NCBI GenBank assembly: GCA_013815395.1
Contig: JACDGH010000049.1
Coordinates: forward strand, 1-12,510
Direction of reading: 5' to 3'
Source: Parachlamydiaceae bacterium
GTDB taxonomy: Bacteria; Chlamydiota; Chlamydiia; Chlamydiales; Parachlamydiaceae
DNA: 12,510 nt
In this document: piece after piece, positions 1-6,916 of the stretch
How positions within the stretch are numbered: the stretch's first letter is position 1
Layout: each line of letters begins with the position of its first letter
Notes under the pieces: generated by a model
Databases searched by the model: none
Told to the model about the DNA's origin: nothing
What the model saw: the letters and a program-made list of their open reading frames with translations, nothing else
Position numbers and translations under genes: made by a program

Positions 1-239
1 TTGCACACCCTGTCTACAGCCTGTGGCATTTCAGCAAAAAGGAATGGATCGCATAAATCGGGTAGCTTTGAGTAGAGGTAGTCATGAATTTCTGGTAAAG
101 ATGTAAATCCCCGTGAAATAAGAATTTGGGCAATGACAGGGTGGATCTTAAATTCTTTAATGATGCTCTCTTTCCATTGAGGATCTTGTTTAGGATACAC
201 CCATAGTTGTTCTCCCTGAATATTGTGCCATAATAGCAT
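1..239 (-). CDS. recJ: RecJ single-stranded-DNA 5'-3' exonuclease, N-terminal part (runs off the window)
   Basis: The first 79 codons are present; the gene continues past the left edge. The translation begins MLLWHNIQGEQLWVYP and contains IHPVIAQILISRGF followed by LPEIHDYL and LPDLCDPFLFAEM. This is the typical RecJ start: a conserved region ahead of the DHH domain in which a helix ending in xLxxRG is followed by an 'eihdyL' helix and a 'dPfl..dm..A' stretch. RecJ degrades single-stranded DNA in the RecFOR recombination and mismatch-repair pathways. The catalytic DHH motifs lie outside the window, so activity cannot be judged. The start is the ATG at 237-239, preceded by a purine-rich AGGGGAAGGGGA stretch and a good promoter. 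The call rests on family pattern recognition over a short segment. Confidence 0.8.
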   Translation of the reverse strand, partial: MLLWHNIQGEQLWVYPKQDPQWKESIIKEFKIHPVIAQILISRGFTSLPEIHDYLYSKLPDLCDPFLFAEMPQAVDRVC

Positions 240-270
240 TTAAAAAATCCCCTTCCCCTAATTTATCCCT

Positions 271-298
271 ATTGTATCCAATAATTTGCGTTTGTCAA
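271..298 (-). promoter_or_regulatory. Sigma70-type promoter of recJ
   Basis: On the minus strand TTGACA (293-298) is followed after 16 bp by TACAAT (271-276). That is a perfect -35 and a 5/6 match to the -10. Transcription would start near 264, giving a leader of about 25 bases before the recJ ATG. It lies downstream of the 346-1206 gene, so recJ need not depend on that operon. Confidence 0.7.
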
Positions 299-345
299 TA
301 CGATTTTTTGGCAAGGTGTCGGGTATGCAATATAGCAAGTAGAAT

Positions 346-1206
346 TTAGGCATTCACAATTTCACCGCCATTGGGATGTAGTATCTGACCTGTCATGTAA
401 GAGGAATCATCAGAAGCAAGAAAGACGAAGCACGTTGCGACTTCCGCTGGTTCTCCAGCTCTTTTCATGGGCACATCTGATCCAAAAGTTGCCACTTTTT
501 TTGGTGGAAACGTGGAAGATATTAAAGGCGTCCAAATAGGTCCAGGTGCTACTCCATTCACACGTATTCCTTTTTCAACTAGAGAAAGGGCTAAAGATCT
601 GGTAAAAGCAACAATTGCTCCTTTTGTAGAAGAATAGTCCAGAAGTTTTTCACTCCCCCTATATGCAGTCACGGAGGTAGTATTAATGATAACCCCTTTA
701 TTTTTTTTTAAATATTTTAGCGAAGCTTTAACCATAAAAAAATAGGAAAAAATATTTGTCCGAAATGTTTTTTCTAACTGCTCTTCAGTAATTTTTTCAA
801 TTGAATCTTGAGGATGCTGTTCAGCTGCATTATTTACTAAAATATCTAAATTTCCAAAAAAATCAATCACCTTTTTTACGGTAGATATACAAAATTTTTC
901 TTTGCCAATATCACCAGAAATAAGAAGGCATTTTCTACCCTCTTTTTCAACAAGGCGCTGTGTTTCTTTGGCATCTGAATATTCATTAAGATAAACAATT
1001 GCAACATTGGCTCCCTCCTTTGCAAAAGCCAATGCAACTGCTTGTCCAATCCCACTATCACCCCCCGTAATGACGGCAACCTTATCATTTAATTTATAAT
1101 GCACTGTTTTTTTTTCAATTTTTGGGCGAGGTTTCATCTTTGTTTGTATGCCAGGGGAGGATTGCTTTTGCGGCGGTCGCTGTTTGGCTTTTTTTATTTG
1201 TTTCAT
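346..1206 (-). CDS. Short-chain dehydrogenase/reductase, general stress protein 39 (YdaD)/YghA type
   Basis: A 286-residue NAD(P)-dependent oxidoreductase of the classical SDR fold, presumably cytosolic. A charged N-terminal tail (1-38) with QSSPGIQTKM resembles the leader of Bacillus GS39. The Rossmann motif TGGDSGIG is at 47-54, NNAA at 125-128 and the catalytic Asn at N151. The Ser-Tyr-Lys triad is S178, Y191 and K195 (YSSTK). PGPIWTPL at 221-228 and the C-terminal SSYMTGQILHPNGG are typical of this subgroup. The length is full and all catalytic residues are present. The substrate is unknown; relatives act on aldehydes or alcohols or are only known as stress-induced. The start at 1206 has AAGGG a few bases upstream. 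It follows the dehydrogenase gene by 26 bp and is probably the last gene of that transcription unit. No clear terminator was seen after it. Confidence 0.9.
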   Translation of the reverse strand: MKQIKKAKQRPPQKQSSPGIQTKMKPRPKIEKKTVHYKLNDKVAVITGGDSGIGQAVALAFAKEGANVAIVYLNEYSDAKETQRLVEKEGRKCLLISGDIGKEKFCISTVKKVIDFFGNLDILVNNAAEQHPQDSIEKITEEQLEKTFRTNIFSYFFMVKASLKYLKKNKGVIINTTSVTAYRGSEKLLDYSSTKGAIVAFTRSLALSLVEKGIRVNGVAPGPIWTPLISSTFPPKKVATFGSDVPMKRAGEPAEVATCFVFLASDDSSYMTGQILHPNGGEIVNA

Positions 1207-1232
1207 GAATTACCCTTATTTCAAAAAAATGT

Positions 1233-2387
1233 TTAAGGCTTTAAAATTACTTTGAGGCAATTATCTTTCTTTTTAAGAAATATATTATAAGCGTAGGCGG
1301 CTTGTTCTAAAGGTAGAGTATGAGTAACAATATCATTTAATATAACTTTTTTTGTTTTAACTAATTCTAAAAGTTCGTCAATATAATGTTGCACTAAGGC
1401 TTGTCCAGTGACAATTGTGACCCCTTTATCAAAAATTTGGCCGAATGGAAAACCGCTATAAGGCGAGCCATATACACCAACTACAGAGATCACGCCTCCT
1501 CGTCTCACTGCACTCGCACAAAGTTTAATCACATTAATGGTTCCAGATTGTCCATGAATAAGATTTGAAAACTTTTCCCAACTCGATCGATGGGCTTCCA
1601 TGCCTACAGCATCGACACACACATCTGCCCCTCTTCCTTCGGTACGATCTCTAATCTCTTGGATGACATCTGTGTTATTAAGATTAAGTGTTTCTGACTT
1701 TGCTGCTTTTCGGGCAATATCCAAACGATAATCTAAAAGATCCACGCCAATCACTCTGCCAGCTCCTTTTAACCACGCTGCTTTTTGCGCCATAATCCCA
1801 ACAGGCCCGCAACCAAACACAACCACTGTTTCGCCACCCTTTAGCTTTGCCCAATCTATAGCAGACCAACCTGTGGGAAAAATGTCTGTCAAAAAGAGAA
1901 CTTCTTCATCGGACATTTCAGGTTCGATTTTTCTTGGACTAAAATTTGCATATGGCACACGTACATATTGTGCTTGACCTCCTGGGTAGCCCCCATAAAG
2001 ATCAGTGTATCCAAAAAGTGCACCCCCCTTTTCCTTCAGCATTCCTCCTTCTGGTCCATAATTGGAATTCGAATTTTCGCAATGGGGAGTTAACCCATGA
2101 TTGCAAAAAAAGCAATGTCCACAAGCAATAGGGAAAGGGACAACTACCCGATCACCCTTTTTAAAATCTTTTACATCTTTTCCTGTTTCCGTAATAATCC
2201 CCATGAATTCATGGCCCATAATAAGGGGTTTAGTTTGGGGAACAAAACCATTGAGAATATGCAAATCAGATCCACATATTGCCGTAGAAGTGACTTCAAT
2301 AATAATATCATCGGGTAATTCTATTTTTGGATCATCAACTGTGTCGACAGAAACTTTTTTTGGGTGATGGAAAACTAAAGCTCGCAT
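1233..2387 (-). CDS. Zinc-dependent alcohol dehydrogenase, glutathione-independent formaldehyde dehydrogenase-like
   Basis: A 384-residue medium-chain dehydrogenase. The start is taken as the ATG at 2387 (MRALVFHHPKK), because GAGG sits 5 bases upstream and family proteins begin this way; the frame stays open 16 codons further but without a ribosome site. Counting from this start, the likely catalytic zinc ligands are C38 (ICGSDLH), H59 with E60 (MGHEFMG) and D168 (TDIFPTGW). The structural zinc site is C89, C92, C95 and C103. The NAD-binding loop GCGPVG is at 192-197. The Asp in place of a third Cys or His at the catalytic zinc is typical of Pseudomonas-type formaldehyde dehydrogenases and relatives. 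The physiological substrate cannot be told from sequence. It lies 66 bp after the FAD/Rieske gene and 26 bp before the SDR gene, and likely forms a redox module with them. Confidence 0.9.
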   Translation of the reverse strand: MRALVFHHPKKVSVDTVDDPKIELPDDIIIEVTSTAICGSDLHILNGFVPQTKPLIMGHEFMGIITETGKDVKDFKKGDRVVVPFPIACGHCFFCNHGLTPHCENSNSNYGPEGGMLKEKGGALFGYTDLYGGYPGGQAQYVRVPYANFSPRKIEPEMSDEEVLFLTDIFPTGWSAIDWAKLKGGETVVVFGCGPVGIMAQKAAWLKGAGRVIGVDLLDYRLDIARKAAKSETLNLNNTDVIQEIRDRTEGRGADVCVDAVGMEAHRSSWEKFSNLIHGQSGTINVIKLCASAVRRGGVISVVGVYGSPYSGFPFGQIFDKGVTIVTGQALVQHYIDELLELVKTKKVILNDIVTHTLPLEQAAYAYNIFLKKKDNCLKVILKP

Positions 2388-2453
2388 AAACACCTCAGTA
2401 ATTAATTTTTTTAAAATGAACTTATAAAGTATCAAACCAAAAAAATTGACACT

Positions 2454-4022
2454 TCAATTAATTTTACTTTGCTTTAAATCTTGAATGGATGGTCCGTTAA
2501 GGACTTTGCCACATCCGTTAAATCGGGAGCCGTGGCATGGACAATCCCAACTTTTTTCTTCAGCGTTCCATCGTACGCAGGCACCGAGATGTGGACAAAT
2601 GGCTGAACTTACGTTGATTTTATTTTGATTATCTTTATAAACTGCAACTTTTTTTAACCCTTGCCTCAATATAATTCCTTCCTCGACGCCTATCATTTCA
2701 ATTTGCTTTTGCTCACCTGGTGTGAGCCAATCAACGTATTGTTCGGCAACATTGAGATTTTCCTGGATATAATTTAAAGCCGCAGAAAGTGTTTTCCGGG
2801 ATGGTTCATATAAATCTTTCCAAGGATTAGAGTTACCTAAGATTAAATCAGGTATTAAAATGCCTGCAATTGTGCCGTGTGTCATCCCATTGCCATAATC
2901 GCCCGTAGCAATATATGTATTTTGACTTCCCGGATTTTTTCCGATAAAGGCTAGTGAATCAAAGGGGTCAAAAACTTGTCCAGACCATCGATGTTCAACT
3001 TTATTTACCATTGAAAATCGATTTTTGGTCCATCTCTCAAGACTATCATAAGGAGCATTGTCTTCTGGTTCCTGGCCTGTTTTATGATCATCACCACCAA
3101 TGATTAGCCAATCTAGGGTTGGATCCGATAAGTGCTTTTGGATGCGGATATAATGATAAGGATCCGCCGTATCCCAATAGAGTCCCTTAGGCACAGAGTC
3201 TTTAGGAATTGATGCCGCTATAACATATGTGCGGTAAGGGGCTTGTTTAGAATGAATATAAAATCGATCATTAATAGGTGTGCACGTGGCCACAATCACG
3301 GAATGTGAGGTGATTTTTGCACCAGATTGAGTGCTGACAAGGCAAGAAAATCCTGAGGAATCTTCTTCAAAATGGTTTGCATGCGTATTGCAGAAAATTT
3401 TACCATTATACTTTTGAATAGCTTTTATGAGACCTAGAAGATATTTTAAAATATGAAATTGAGCTTGTCTTGGATAATGTAAACAAGGACCTGTATCAAA
3501 TGTAGAACTCATGGGGGCCCTTAAGGCCTTATTGATCCCCTTTTCCATTTTTTTTATACAAGCATATTCTTTTTCTAAAATTTCCTGAGAATCCCCTGGG
3601 GCCACAAAAAGAAATCCATCCACCCTTTCGAAATCACAGTCAATTTGTTCTTCAAGGATAATTTTTTCTATGTGATCGATCGCATAAGAATGGCTCTCTG
3701 CAGCCAATCGGGCTCCCTCCTCACCAAAAAGTTTTTCCACTTCATAATATCGATCATCTAGAACCCACGTTAAATGACCTGTGGTGCGGGCTGTTTGTCC
3801 ACCACAAACAGCACCTTGGTCAATGACAATGACAGATTTCCCCTGTTTGGCTAATGTGTAGGCGCAGGTAAGACCAACAATTCCTGCACCAACAATGCAC
3901 ACATCCACCTCTGCATTAGAATCTAACATAGGGAAAGATGGAACTTCTACTTCCATCCAAAGAGATTGGCTATAACCGGAATTATTGCTAATAATATTTG
4001 GATTTAAGTTTTGCTGTGTCAT
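2454..4022 (-). CDS. FAD-dependent oxidoreductase (DAO family) with C-terminal Rieske [2Fe-2S] domain, YhfW-like
   Basis: A 522-residue two-domain protein. The N-terminal part has the dinucleotide-binding motif CIVGAGIVGL (G-x-G-x-x-G at 45-50), followed by an FAD-binding GGQTARTTGHLTW segment, as in D-amino-acid-oxidase-like flavoproteins. The last 48 residues form a Rieske cluster site: C476-P-H478, then 15 residues on C494-P-C-H497-G-S-R-F. Bacillus subtilis YhfW has this same order; its substrate is not established. The start is set at 4022 (MTQQNLNPN) because a longer frame to 4124 would overlap the end of the upstream DUF892 gene. The ribosome site is weak (AAGAA). It lies 25 bp behind the DUF892 gene, suggesting co-transcription. 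All cofactor ligands are intact, so it should be active as an electron-transfer enzyme, probably cytosolic. Confidence 0.88.
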   Translation of the reverse strand: MTQQNLNPNIISNNSGYSQSLWMEVEVPSFPMLDSNAEVDVCIVGAGIVGLTCAYTLAKQGKSVIVIDQGAVCGGQTARTTGHLTWVLDDRYYEVEKLFGEEGARLAAESHSYAIDHIEKIILEEQIDCDFERVDGFLFVAPGDSQEILEKEYACIKKMEKGINKALRAPMSSTFDTGPCLHYPRQAQFHILKYLLGLIKAIQKYNGKIFCNTHANHFEEDSSGFSCLVSTQSGAKITSHSVIVATCTPINDRFYIHSKQAPYRTYVIAASIPKDSVPKGLYWDTADPYHYIRIQKHLSDPTLDWLIIGGDDHKTGQEPEDNAPYDSLERWTKNRFSMVNKVEHRWSGQVFDPFDSLAFIGKNPGSQNTYIATGDYGNGMTHGTIAGILIPDLILGNSNPWKDLYEPSRKTLSAALNYIQENLNVAEQYVDWLTPGEQKQIEMIGVEEGIILRQGLKKVAVYKDNQNKINVSSAICPHLGACVRWNAEEKSWDCPCHGSRFNGCGKVLNGPSIQDLKQSKIN

Positions 4023-4047
4023 AGTGGTATTCTTGGTTTTAAAAAAA

Positions 4048-4911
4048 TCAGCCCTTAGAAGAACCGCCTTTTGTTTTTTTAGGGGCACTCGTGGGATGTG
4101 ATTCGTCTGTCTTTTTAGAGTCACTGATATTACTATTTTTACTTTTTGTCTCTTTAGCTTGGGTGGCCTTTTTAGTTGGAGCTGTTTTTTTCGTTGGAGC
4201 TGTCTTTTTTGTTGGAGTTGTTTTTTTAGCCGAAGAAGCTTTTTGTGCGGTTGCGGATTTTTTAGATTGTGTGGCTGCTTTACTTAAATCTTTGATTTTT
4301 TTTGGAATTGCAGTAATAACATCTAGCACATTTGAATTTTTATGGTTGCTTGCCTTTTTAGGTCTGCTTCTGGGTTTAATTGACTCTTGGGAATCATCTT
4401 GTTCAGAAAGATTGGCCTCATGATTAATTCCGGAGAATATAAATCCACCTTCAGCAATTTTATTTAATTTCTTATTGGCATTCCCTTCTTCATCCAATGT
4501 CTCTTGAAGAAGTTTTGCAACCTCACGCAAGCCCAATTCACTTGCGAATGTTCGTACTGTCCCATAAGCTGCAATTTCATAATGTTCTATGCGCTGGGCT
4601 TTAGAAATAAGGGCTGCATCTCTTACAGGCGACTTGTTTTTATAATCTTTGAGCACTCCCTTACATTCTTCAATAAGCCCTTTTGTCGCAGAGCAAAATT
4701 TTTCTTTTTTTTCTGTTTTCAAAAGTTTAAACACTTTTTGGAGGCGTTGGACTTGTCCTTTAGTCTCTTTTAAATGATCTTCAAAAGCTTTTTTGAGATC
4801 TGGAGATTCTGACGCTTTAACCATATCCGGTAACGCCTTCACAATTTGTTCTTCACAGCTAAGTAAGTCATGTAATTCATCTATCAATAAATCTCTTAGA
4901 GTCTTATCCAT
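4048..4911 (-). CDS. DUF892 (YciE/YciF-type) ferritin-like protein with a lysine-rich histone-like C-terminal tail
   Basis: 287 residues from the ATG at 4911 (MDKTLRDLLIDELHDLL), chosen because AGGA lies 8 bases upstream and DUF892 proteins start here; the frame continues to 4977 without support. Residues 1-155 form the four-helix ferritin-like domain, with Glu/His candidates for a metal site: E12, E20/E21, E49, E109/H110, E112, E137 and E141/E142. Family members are stress-induced proteins of uncertain function. Residues 178-287 are unlike the family core: low-complexity, strongly basic, with hexamer repeats KKTAPT (229-252) and many Lys, Ala, Thr and Pro, resembling histone H1 tails and chlamydial Hc-type proteins. 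The tail could bind DNA or RNA, which is inference. The gene sits between the 26-residue membrane peptide and the FAD/Rieske gene. Confidence 0.85.
   Translation of the reverse strand: MDKTLRDLLIDELHDLLSCEEQIVKALPDMVKASESPDLKKAFEDHLKETKGQVQRLQKVFKLLKTEKKEKFCSATKGLIEECKGVLKDYKNKSPVRDAALISKAQRIEHYEIAAYGTVRTFASELGLREVAKLLQETLDEEGNANKKLNKIAEGGFIFSGINHEANLSEQDDSQESIKPRSRPKKASNHKNSNVLDVITAIPKKIKDLSKAATQSKKSATAQKASSAKKTTPTKKTAPTKKTAPTKKATQAKETKSKNSNISDSKKTDESHPTSAPKKTKGGSSKG
4156..4227 (-). repeat. 18-bp tandem repeat inside the DUF892 gene (hexapeptide KKTAPT)
   Basis: Four in-frame units of 18 bp encode KKTTPT, KKTAPT, KKTAPT and the degenerate KKATQA (residues 229-252). The copies are near-identical at the DNA level, so the tail may change length by slippage without a frameshift. 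Confidence 0.8.
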
Positions 4912-5005
4912 AATACGCGTCCTAATTTTGGTTCTTAATGTGTATTGAAGAACTTTCGGTTTGTAAGTTTTTTGCAATCAGAATTTTTCCATAAGATAGC
5001 TTAAG

Positions 5006-5047
5006 TTGAATTACTAAAGGGGACAATCATTCCCCTTTAGAATTCAA
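5006..5047 (-). terminator. Strong hairpin between the 26-residue peptide gene and the DUF892 gene
   Basis: The arms 5006-5023 and 5031-5047 pair over 17 bp with one bulged base (5013) and a 7-base loop. The core is CTAAAGGGGA/TCCCCTTTAG. It lies about 42 bases past the stop of the small membrane peptide gene. No U-run follows on either strand, so it may be a terminator without a classic tail, a processing site or an RNA-stabilising end. Confidence 0.5.
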
Positions 5048-5088
5048 TAGTGTCCCTTTTTGCGGGATGTAATTAAATATTAAAGCCA

Positions 5089-5169
5089 TTAAACTATTCC
5101 AAAAAGTTTCAAGAGAATAATAATAAAAATTGGAACACCTAAAAGCCATAATCCTACTATTCTGGTCAT
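5089..5169 (-). CDS. 26-residue single-helix hydrophobic membrane peptide
   Basis: A very short gene reading MTRIVGLWLLGVPIFIIILL and ending in KLFGIV. A perfect AGGAGG ribosome site (5175-5180) lies exactly 5 bases before the ATG, the best Shine-Dalgarno sequence in the window, and this is the main reason to believe the gene is real. Almost the entire peptide is one transmembrane helix with an N-terminal Arg. Small single-helix proteins of this look often accompany stress genes in bacteria, and it lies inside such a cluster. It is flanked by two strong hairpins (5187-5219 and 5006-5047), so its message may be cut out as a separate stable unit. The function is unknown; a membrane-associated regulator or stress peptide is only a guess. 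Confidence 0.65.
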   Translation of the reverse strand: MTRIVGLWLLGVPIFIIILLKLFGIV

Positions 5170-5186
5170 AAAAACCTCCTTTTAAT

Positions 5187-5219
5187 TTCGTTCAGGAATA
5201 TTCATTATTCCTGAACGAA
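5187..5219 (-). terminator. Perfect 14-bp hairpin between the YflT-like gene and the small membrane peptide
   Basis: The arms TTCGTTCAGGAATA (5187-5200) and its exact complement (5206-5219) enclose a 5-base loop. A third partial copy of the arm, TATTCCTGA, follows at 5220-5228. It lies 20 bases after the stop of the upstream gene and ends 6 bases before the AGGAGG of the next. There is no U-run, so termination, processing or translational control are all possible. Confidence 0.5.
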
Positions 5220-5238
5220 TATTCCTGATCAAAGCAGA

Positions 5239-5862
5239 CTAATATCCGCTTTTTGTTTTTTCTGCAGAAGAAGAAATGTCTTTAGCGCCTTCTTTTTTCA
5301 TAATTTCACTAGCGCTGGTAATTTCTTCATCGCTATTTGTATGAACGCTTATCAAGATATTACCATGCTTAAGTCCTGATTCATATTTTTTTGCTTCATA
5401 TTCTGGAATACCAGCACCAATTAAAGCTCCAAGTAGAAGACCTAAACTTCCACCGAGCGCTGAGCCGCTTAATGCTGCCATGATTGGTCCTGCAGCTATA
5501 AATGGTCCAACTCCTGGAATAGCTAAAGCCCCAATTCCAGCTAGCAAGCCTAAAGAACCGCCTAGAAGTCCACCAGCGGTAGCTCCGGTAGCTCCACCCT
5601 CAGGGGCTTTAGTGTGCTTTTCTGTGGTGATATTACCTTTTTTTACATTGGTTGGATGTCTAGTATCTTCTGCATGTCCTGAATGCGCAATATTTTCTTC
5701 ATAGGCGATATTTCCTCGATCGTCTGTTGTGATTTTTTCTTTATTACGATCAGGATAAAGGAGAGAGATATCTTCATTTACAAATCCAGCGGATAATAGA
5801 TGATCAACGATACGACGGGCCTGATCTTCGTTATTGGCTAAGCCAAATACAGCTTTTGACAT
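5239..5862 (-). CDS. YflT/general stress protein 17M-like protein with glycine-rich hydrophobic core
   Basis: 207 residues from the ATG at 5862 (MSKAVFGLANNEDQARR). GGAG lies 6 bases before this ATG, whereas the in-frame ATG four codons upstream has no ribosome site. Residues 1-45 resemble the YflT/GSP17M fold found in general stress proteins, which pairs a short beta strand with a helix (EDQARRIVDHLLSAGF). A polar linker follows, then two Gly/Ala-rich hydrophobic segments (about 89-112 and 120-152: GGATGATAGGLLGG and GSALGGSLGLLLGALIGAG). These are typical of glycine-zipper membrane-inserting helices. The tail (154-207) ends in a second strand-helix unit (HGNILISVHT). Function is unknown; family members are induced by heat, salt or desiccation. 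It lies 64 bp after the BON lipoprotein gene. Confidence 0.8.
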   Translation of the reverse strand: MSKAVFGLANNEDQARRIVDHLLSAGFVNEDISLLYPDRNKEKITTDDRGNIAYEENIAHSGHAEDTRHPTNVKKGNITTEKHTKAPEGGATGATAGGLLGGSLGLLAGIGALAIPGVGPFIAAGPIMAALSGSALGGSLGLLLGALIGAGIPEYEAKKYESGLKHGNILISVHTNSDEEITSASEIMKKEGAKDISSSAEKTKSGY

Positions 5863-5926
5863 AAGATACTCCATGGTGTTTAATGTTTATTTATAAATAA
5901 TTCAATATATGGCAATTTTTTTAACA

Positions 5927-6319
5927 TTAGTGACGTTGAGTCACTTCAATTTGATTTTCTACTCTTCCAATTCCTTGAATATTCTCTAATTTTCTTGCAA
6001 CAGCATCTTTTTCTTCTACACTAGCAACCGGACCACGTAATGTAACCACACCTTTATTGGTGATGATTTTGATGTTCTTTGCATTTGTTGACAAAGATCC
6101 ATCTGCCATAATTGCTTTACGTATTCTTTGTGTGATTGTTCGATCACTTTCACTTTCAGATTGATCCAATGGAGTTTTTGTCATTGAATCTCGATCGCGA
6201 ACATTTACGCCAGTATTGTCGTAATCCTGTCCAACAGGATCTGTATTAATTGGCTTCTCATGTCTATCACAAGCCATTAAAGTTAAAGAAAGCATTGTTA
6301 CTAAAAAAATTTTCTTCAT
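5927..6319 (-). CDS. BON-domain lipoprotein (OsmY/YraP-like, single BON)
   Basis: A 130-residue exported lipoprotein. The signal peptide MKKIFLVTMLSLTLMAC has a lipobox LMAC, so Cys17 would be lipidated and the mature protein anchored in the envelope on the periplasmic side. A polar linker (18-57) rich in Asp and Ser precedes one BON domain at 58-127. This has helix TITQRIRKAIMADGSLS, strand NIKIITNKG, the signature GVVTLRGPV (90-98) and a final helix-strand. BON domains are thought to bind phospholipid and are common in osmotic-stress proteins; OsmY has two copies, this has one. The ribosome site GGAGG is well placed before the ATG at 6319, and a promoter match lies just upstream, so this may be the first gene of the leftward stress operon. 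Confidence 0.88.
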   Translation of the reverse strand: MKKIFLVTMLSLTLMACDRHEKPINTDPVGQDYDNTGVNVRDRDSMTKTPLDQSESESDRTITQRIRKAIMADGSLSTNAKNIKIITNKGVVTLRGPVASVEEKDAVARKLENIQGIGRVENQIEVTQRH

Positions 6320-6360
6320 TTAAAACCTCCAAGATTTTAGCTATTGGTCATGTAAAACTC

Positions 6361-6388
6361 ATTATACAATTTAAAGAAAATTATAGCA
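6361..6388 (-). promoter_or_regulatory. Probable promoter(s) of the BON lipoprotein gene and downstream stress genes
   Basis: On the minus strand an extended -10, TGCTATAAT (6380-6388), and a second TATAAT (6361-6366) lie 40-65 bases before the start codon. The -35 regions are poor. The surrounding DNA is very AT-rich, so one of the two could be chance. Confidence 0.45.
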
Positions 6389-6435
6389 TCATAAATATTC
6401 TTTAAATTTTTTTTTAAATATCTATTATTTAGAGT

Positions 6436-6591
6436 TCATTCCCTCTCTGTGTTCTCTATGATTGCTGCGGTAAAAAAAAATTCACTAGAGAGGTATTTAA
6501 TAACACAAAAGGTGAACAAGTCTAGTTTTTTAGCTTTGATGTGGGCTATTAGAAGATTTGCCGTAAAAAGATCTATTAACGTGCTATTCAT
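6436..6591 (-). CDS. Possible 51-residue protein, unrecognised
   Basis: An open frame starting MNSTLIDLFTANLLIAHIKA and ending ENTERE. It begins 13 bases after the stop of the 103-residue membrane protein gene, and a GAGG overlaps that stop, although 11 bases from the ATG is too far for a good site. The product has no obvious transmembrane helix or known motif. An A/T run of nine bases encodes three Phe in a row. It could be a downstream partner in a two-gene unit or chance coding in AT-rich DNA; I lean to chance. Confidence 0.2.
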   Translation of the reverse strand: MNSTLIDLFTANLLIAHIKAKKLDLFTFCVIKYLSSEFFFTAAIIENTERE

Positions 6592-6604
6592 AATATAAAG
6601 AACC

Positions 6605-6916
6605 TCAAGATTGTATACGACGCTCTAAAATAGCCTTTTTTACAATTAGAATTCCGTTTATAGCATTATATAAGGCAACTGCACTAGCACCAGTACTGAA
6701 AATAGCCAGCAACTTATATTCACGTTTCGAATGGTCCGCTGTTAAAAGTGCCCAAGATGTGAAAATTATTGTACCAACACCGACAGCCATAGAGATTGAA
6801 CCAGAAAAAACTTGCTTGATCCTGGAGTGTTGCAAATTTCGAGGTTCATTTAATGGAATAGTTGGCAGAATATTACGCTCAATAGGTGCTAGAGAACAAA
6901 ATTTTGCAGTTTTCAT
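6605..6916 (-). CDS. Small two-helix membrane protein, Inc-like paralogue A
   Basis: 103 residues, not recognised as a named family. A polar N-terminus (1-33) carries PTIPLNEPRNL. Two hydrophobic segments follow (about 36-60 and 69-92), separated by a short charged loop (DHSKREYK), then a basic tail. This bilobed hydrophobic hairpin is the usual mark of chlamydial inclusion-membrane proteins, although most Incs are longer; no secretion signal can be confirmed by eye. It is a diverged paralogue of the 7590-7907 product: IPL then NL in the N-terminus, and TSWALLTA against STWRLISA at the end of the first helix. The start at 6916 has AGGA 5-6 bases upstream. Its promoter lies about 110 bases away, behind a decayed coding fragment. 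Confidence 0.65.
   Translation of the reverse strand: MKTAKFCSLAPIERNILPTIPLNEPRNLQHSRIKQVFSGSISMAVGVGTIIFTSWALLTADHSKREYKLLAIFSTGASAVALYNAINGILIVKKAILERRIQS

Noticed and set aside
2388..2435. N-terminal extension of the zinc dehydrogenase by 16 residues
   Set aside because: There is no ribosome site before the upstream ATG, while GAGG is well placed before the ATG at 2387, where family proteins start.
4023..4124. Longer start for the FAD/Rieske protein
   Set aside because: It would overlap the 3' end of the DUF892 gene by 77 bases, and the extra residues look like translated lysine-tail DNA in another frame.
4156..4227. CRISPR-like direct repeats
   Set aside because: The 18-bp units are contiguous, have no spacers and lie in frame inside a coding region.
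4091..4423. Plus-strand frame with a hydrophobic, Phe- and Val-rich product
   Set aside because: It is the antisense shadow of the lysine-rich tail; AAA and AAG codons read backwards give Phe and Leu.
4912..4977. Longer start for the DUF892 protein
   Set aside because: The residues do not resemble the family, and AGGA supports the internal ATG at 4911.
5480..5704. Plus-strand Pro/Ala-rich frame
   Set aside because: It is the shadow of the glycine-rich core of the YflT-like gene; Gly codons read in antisense give Pro and Ala.
5887..5900. Perfect 14-bp palindrome TTATTTATAAATAA
   Set aside because: It is purely A/T in an AT-rich leader and likely chance; it may simply overlap the -10 region of the YflT-like gene.
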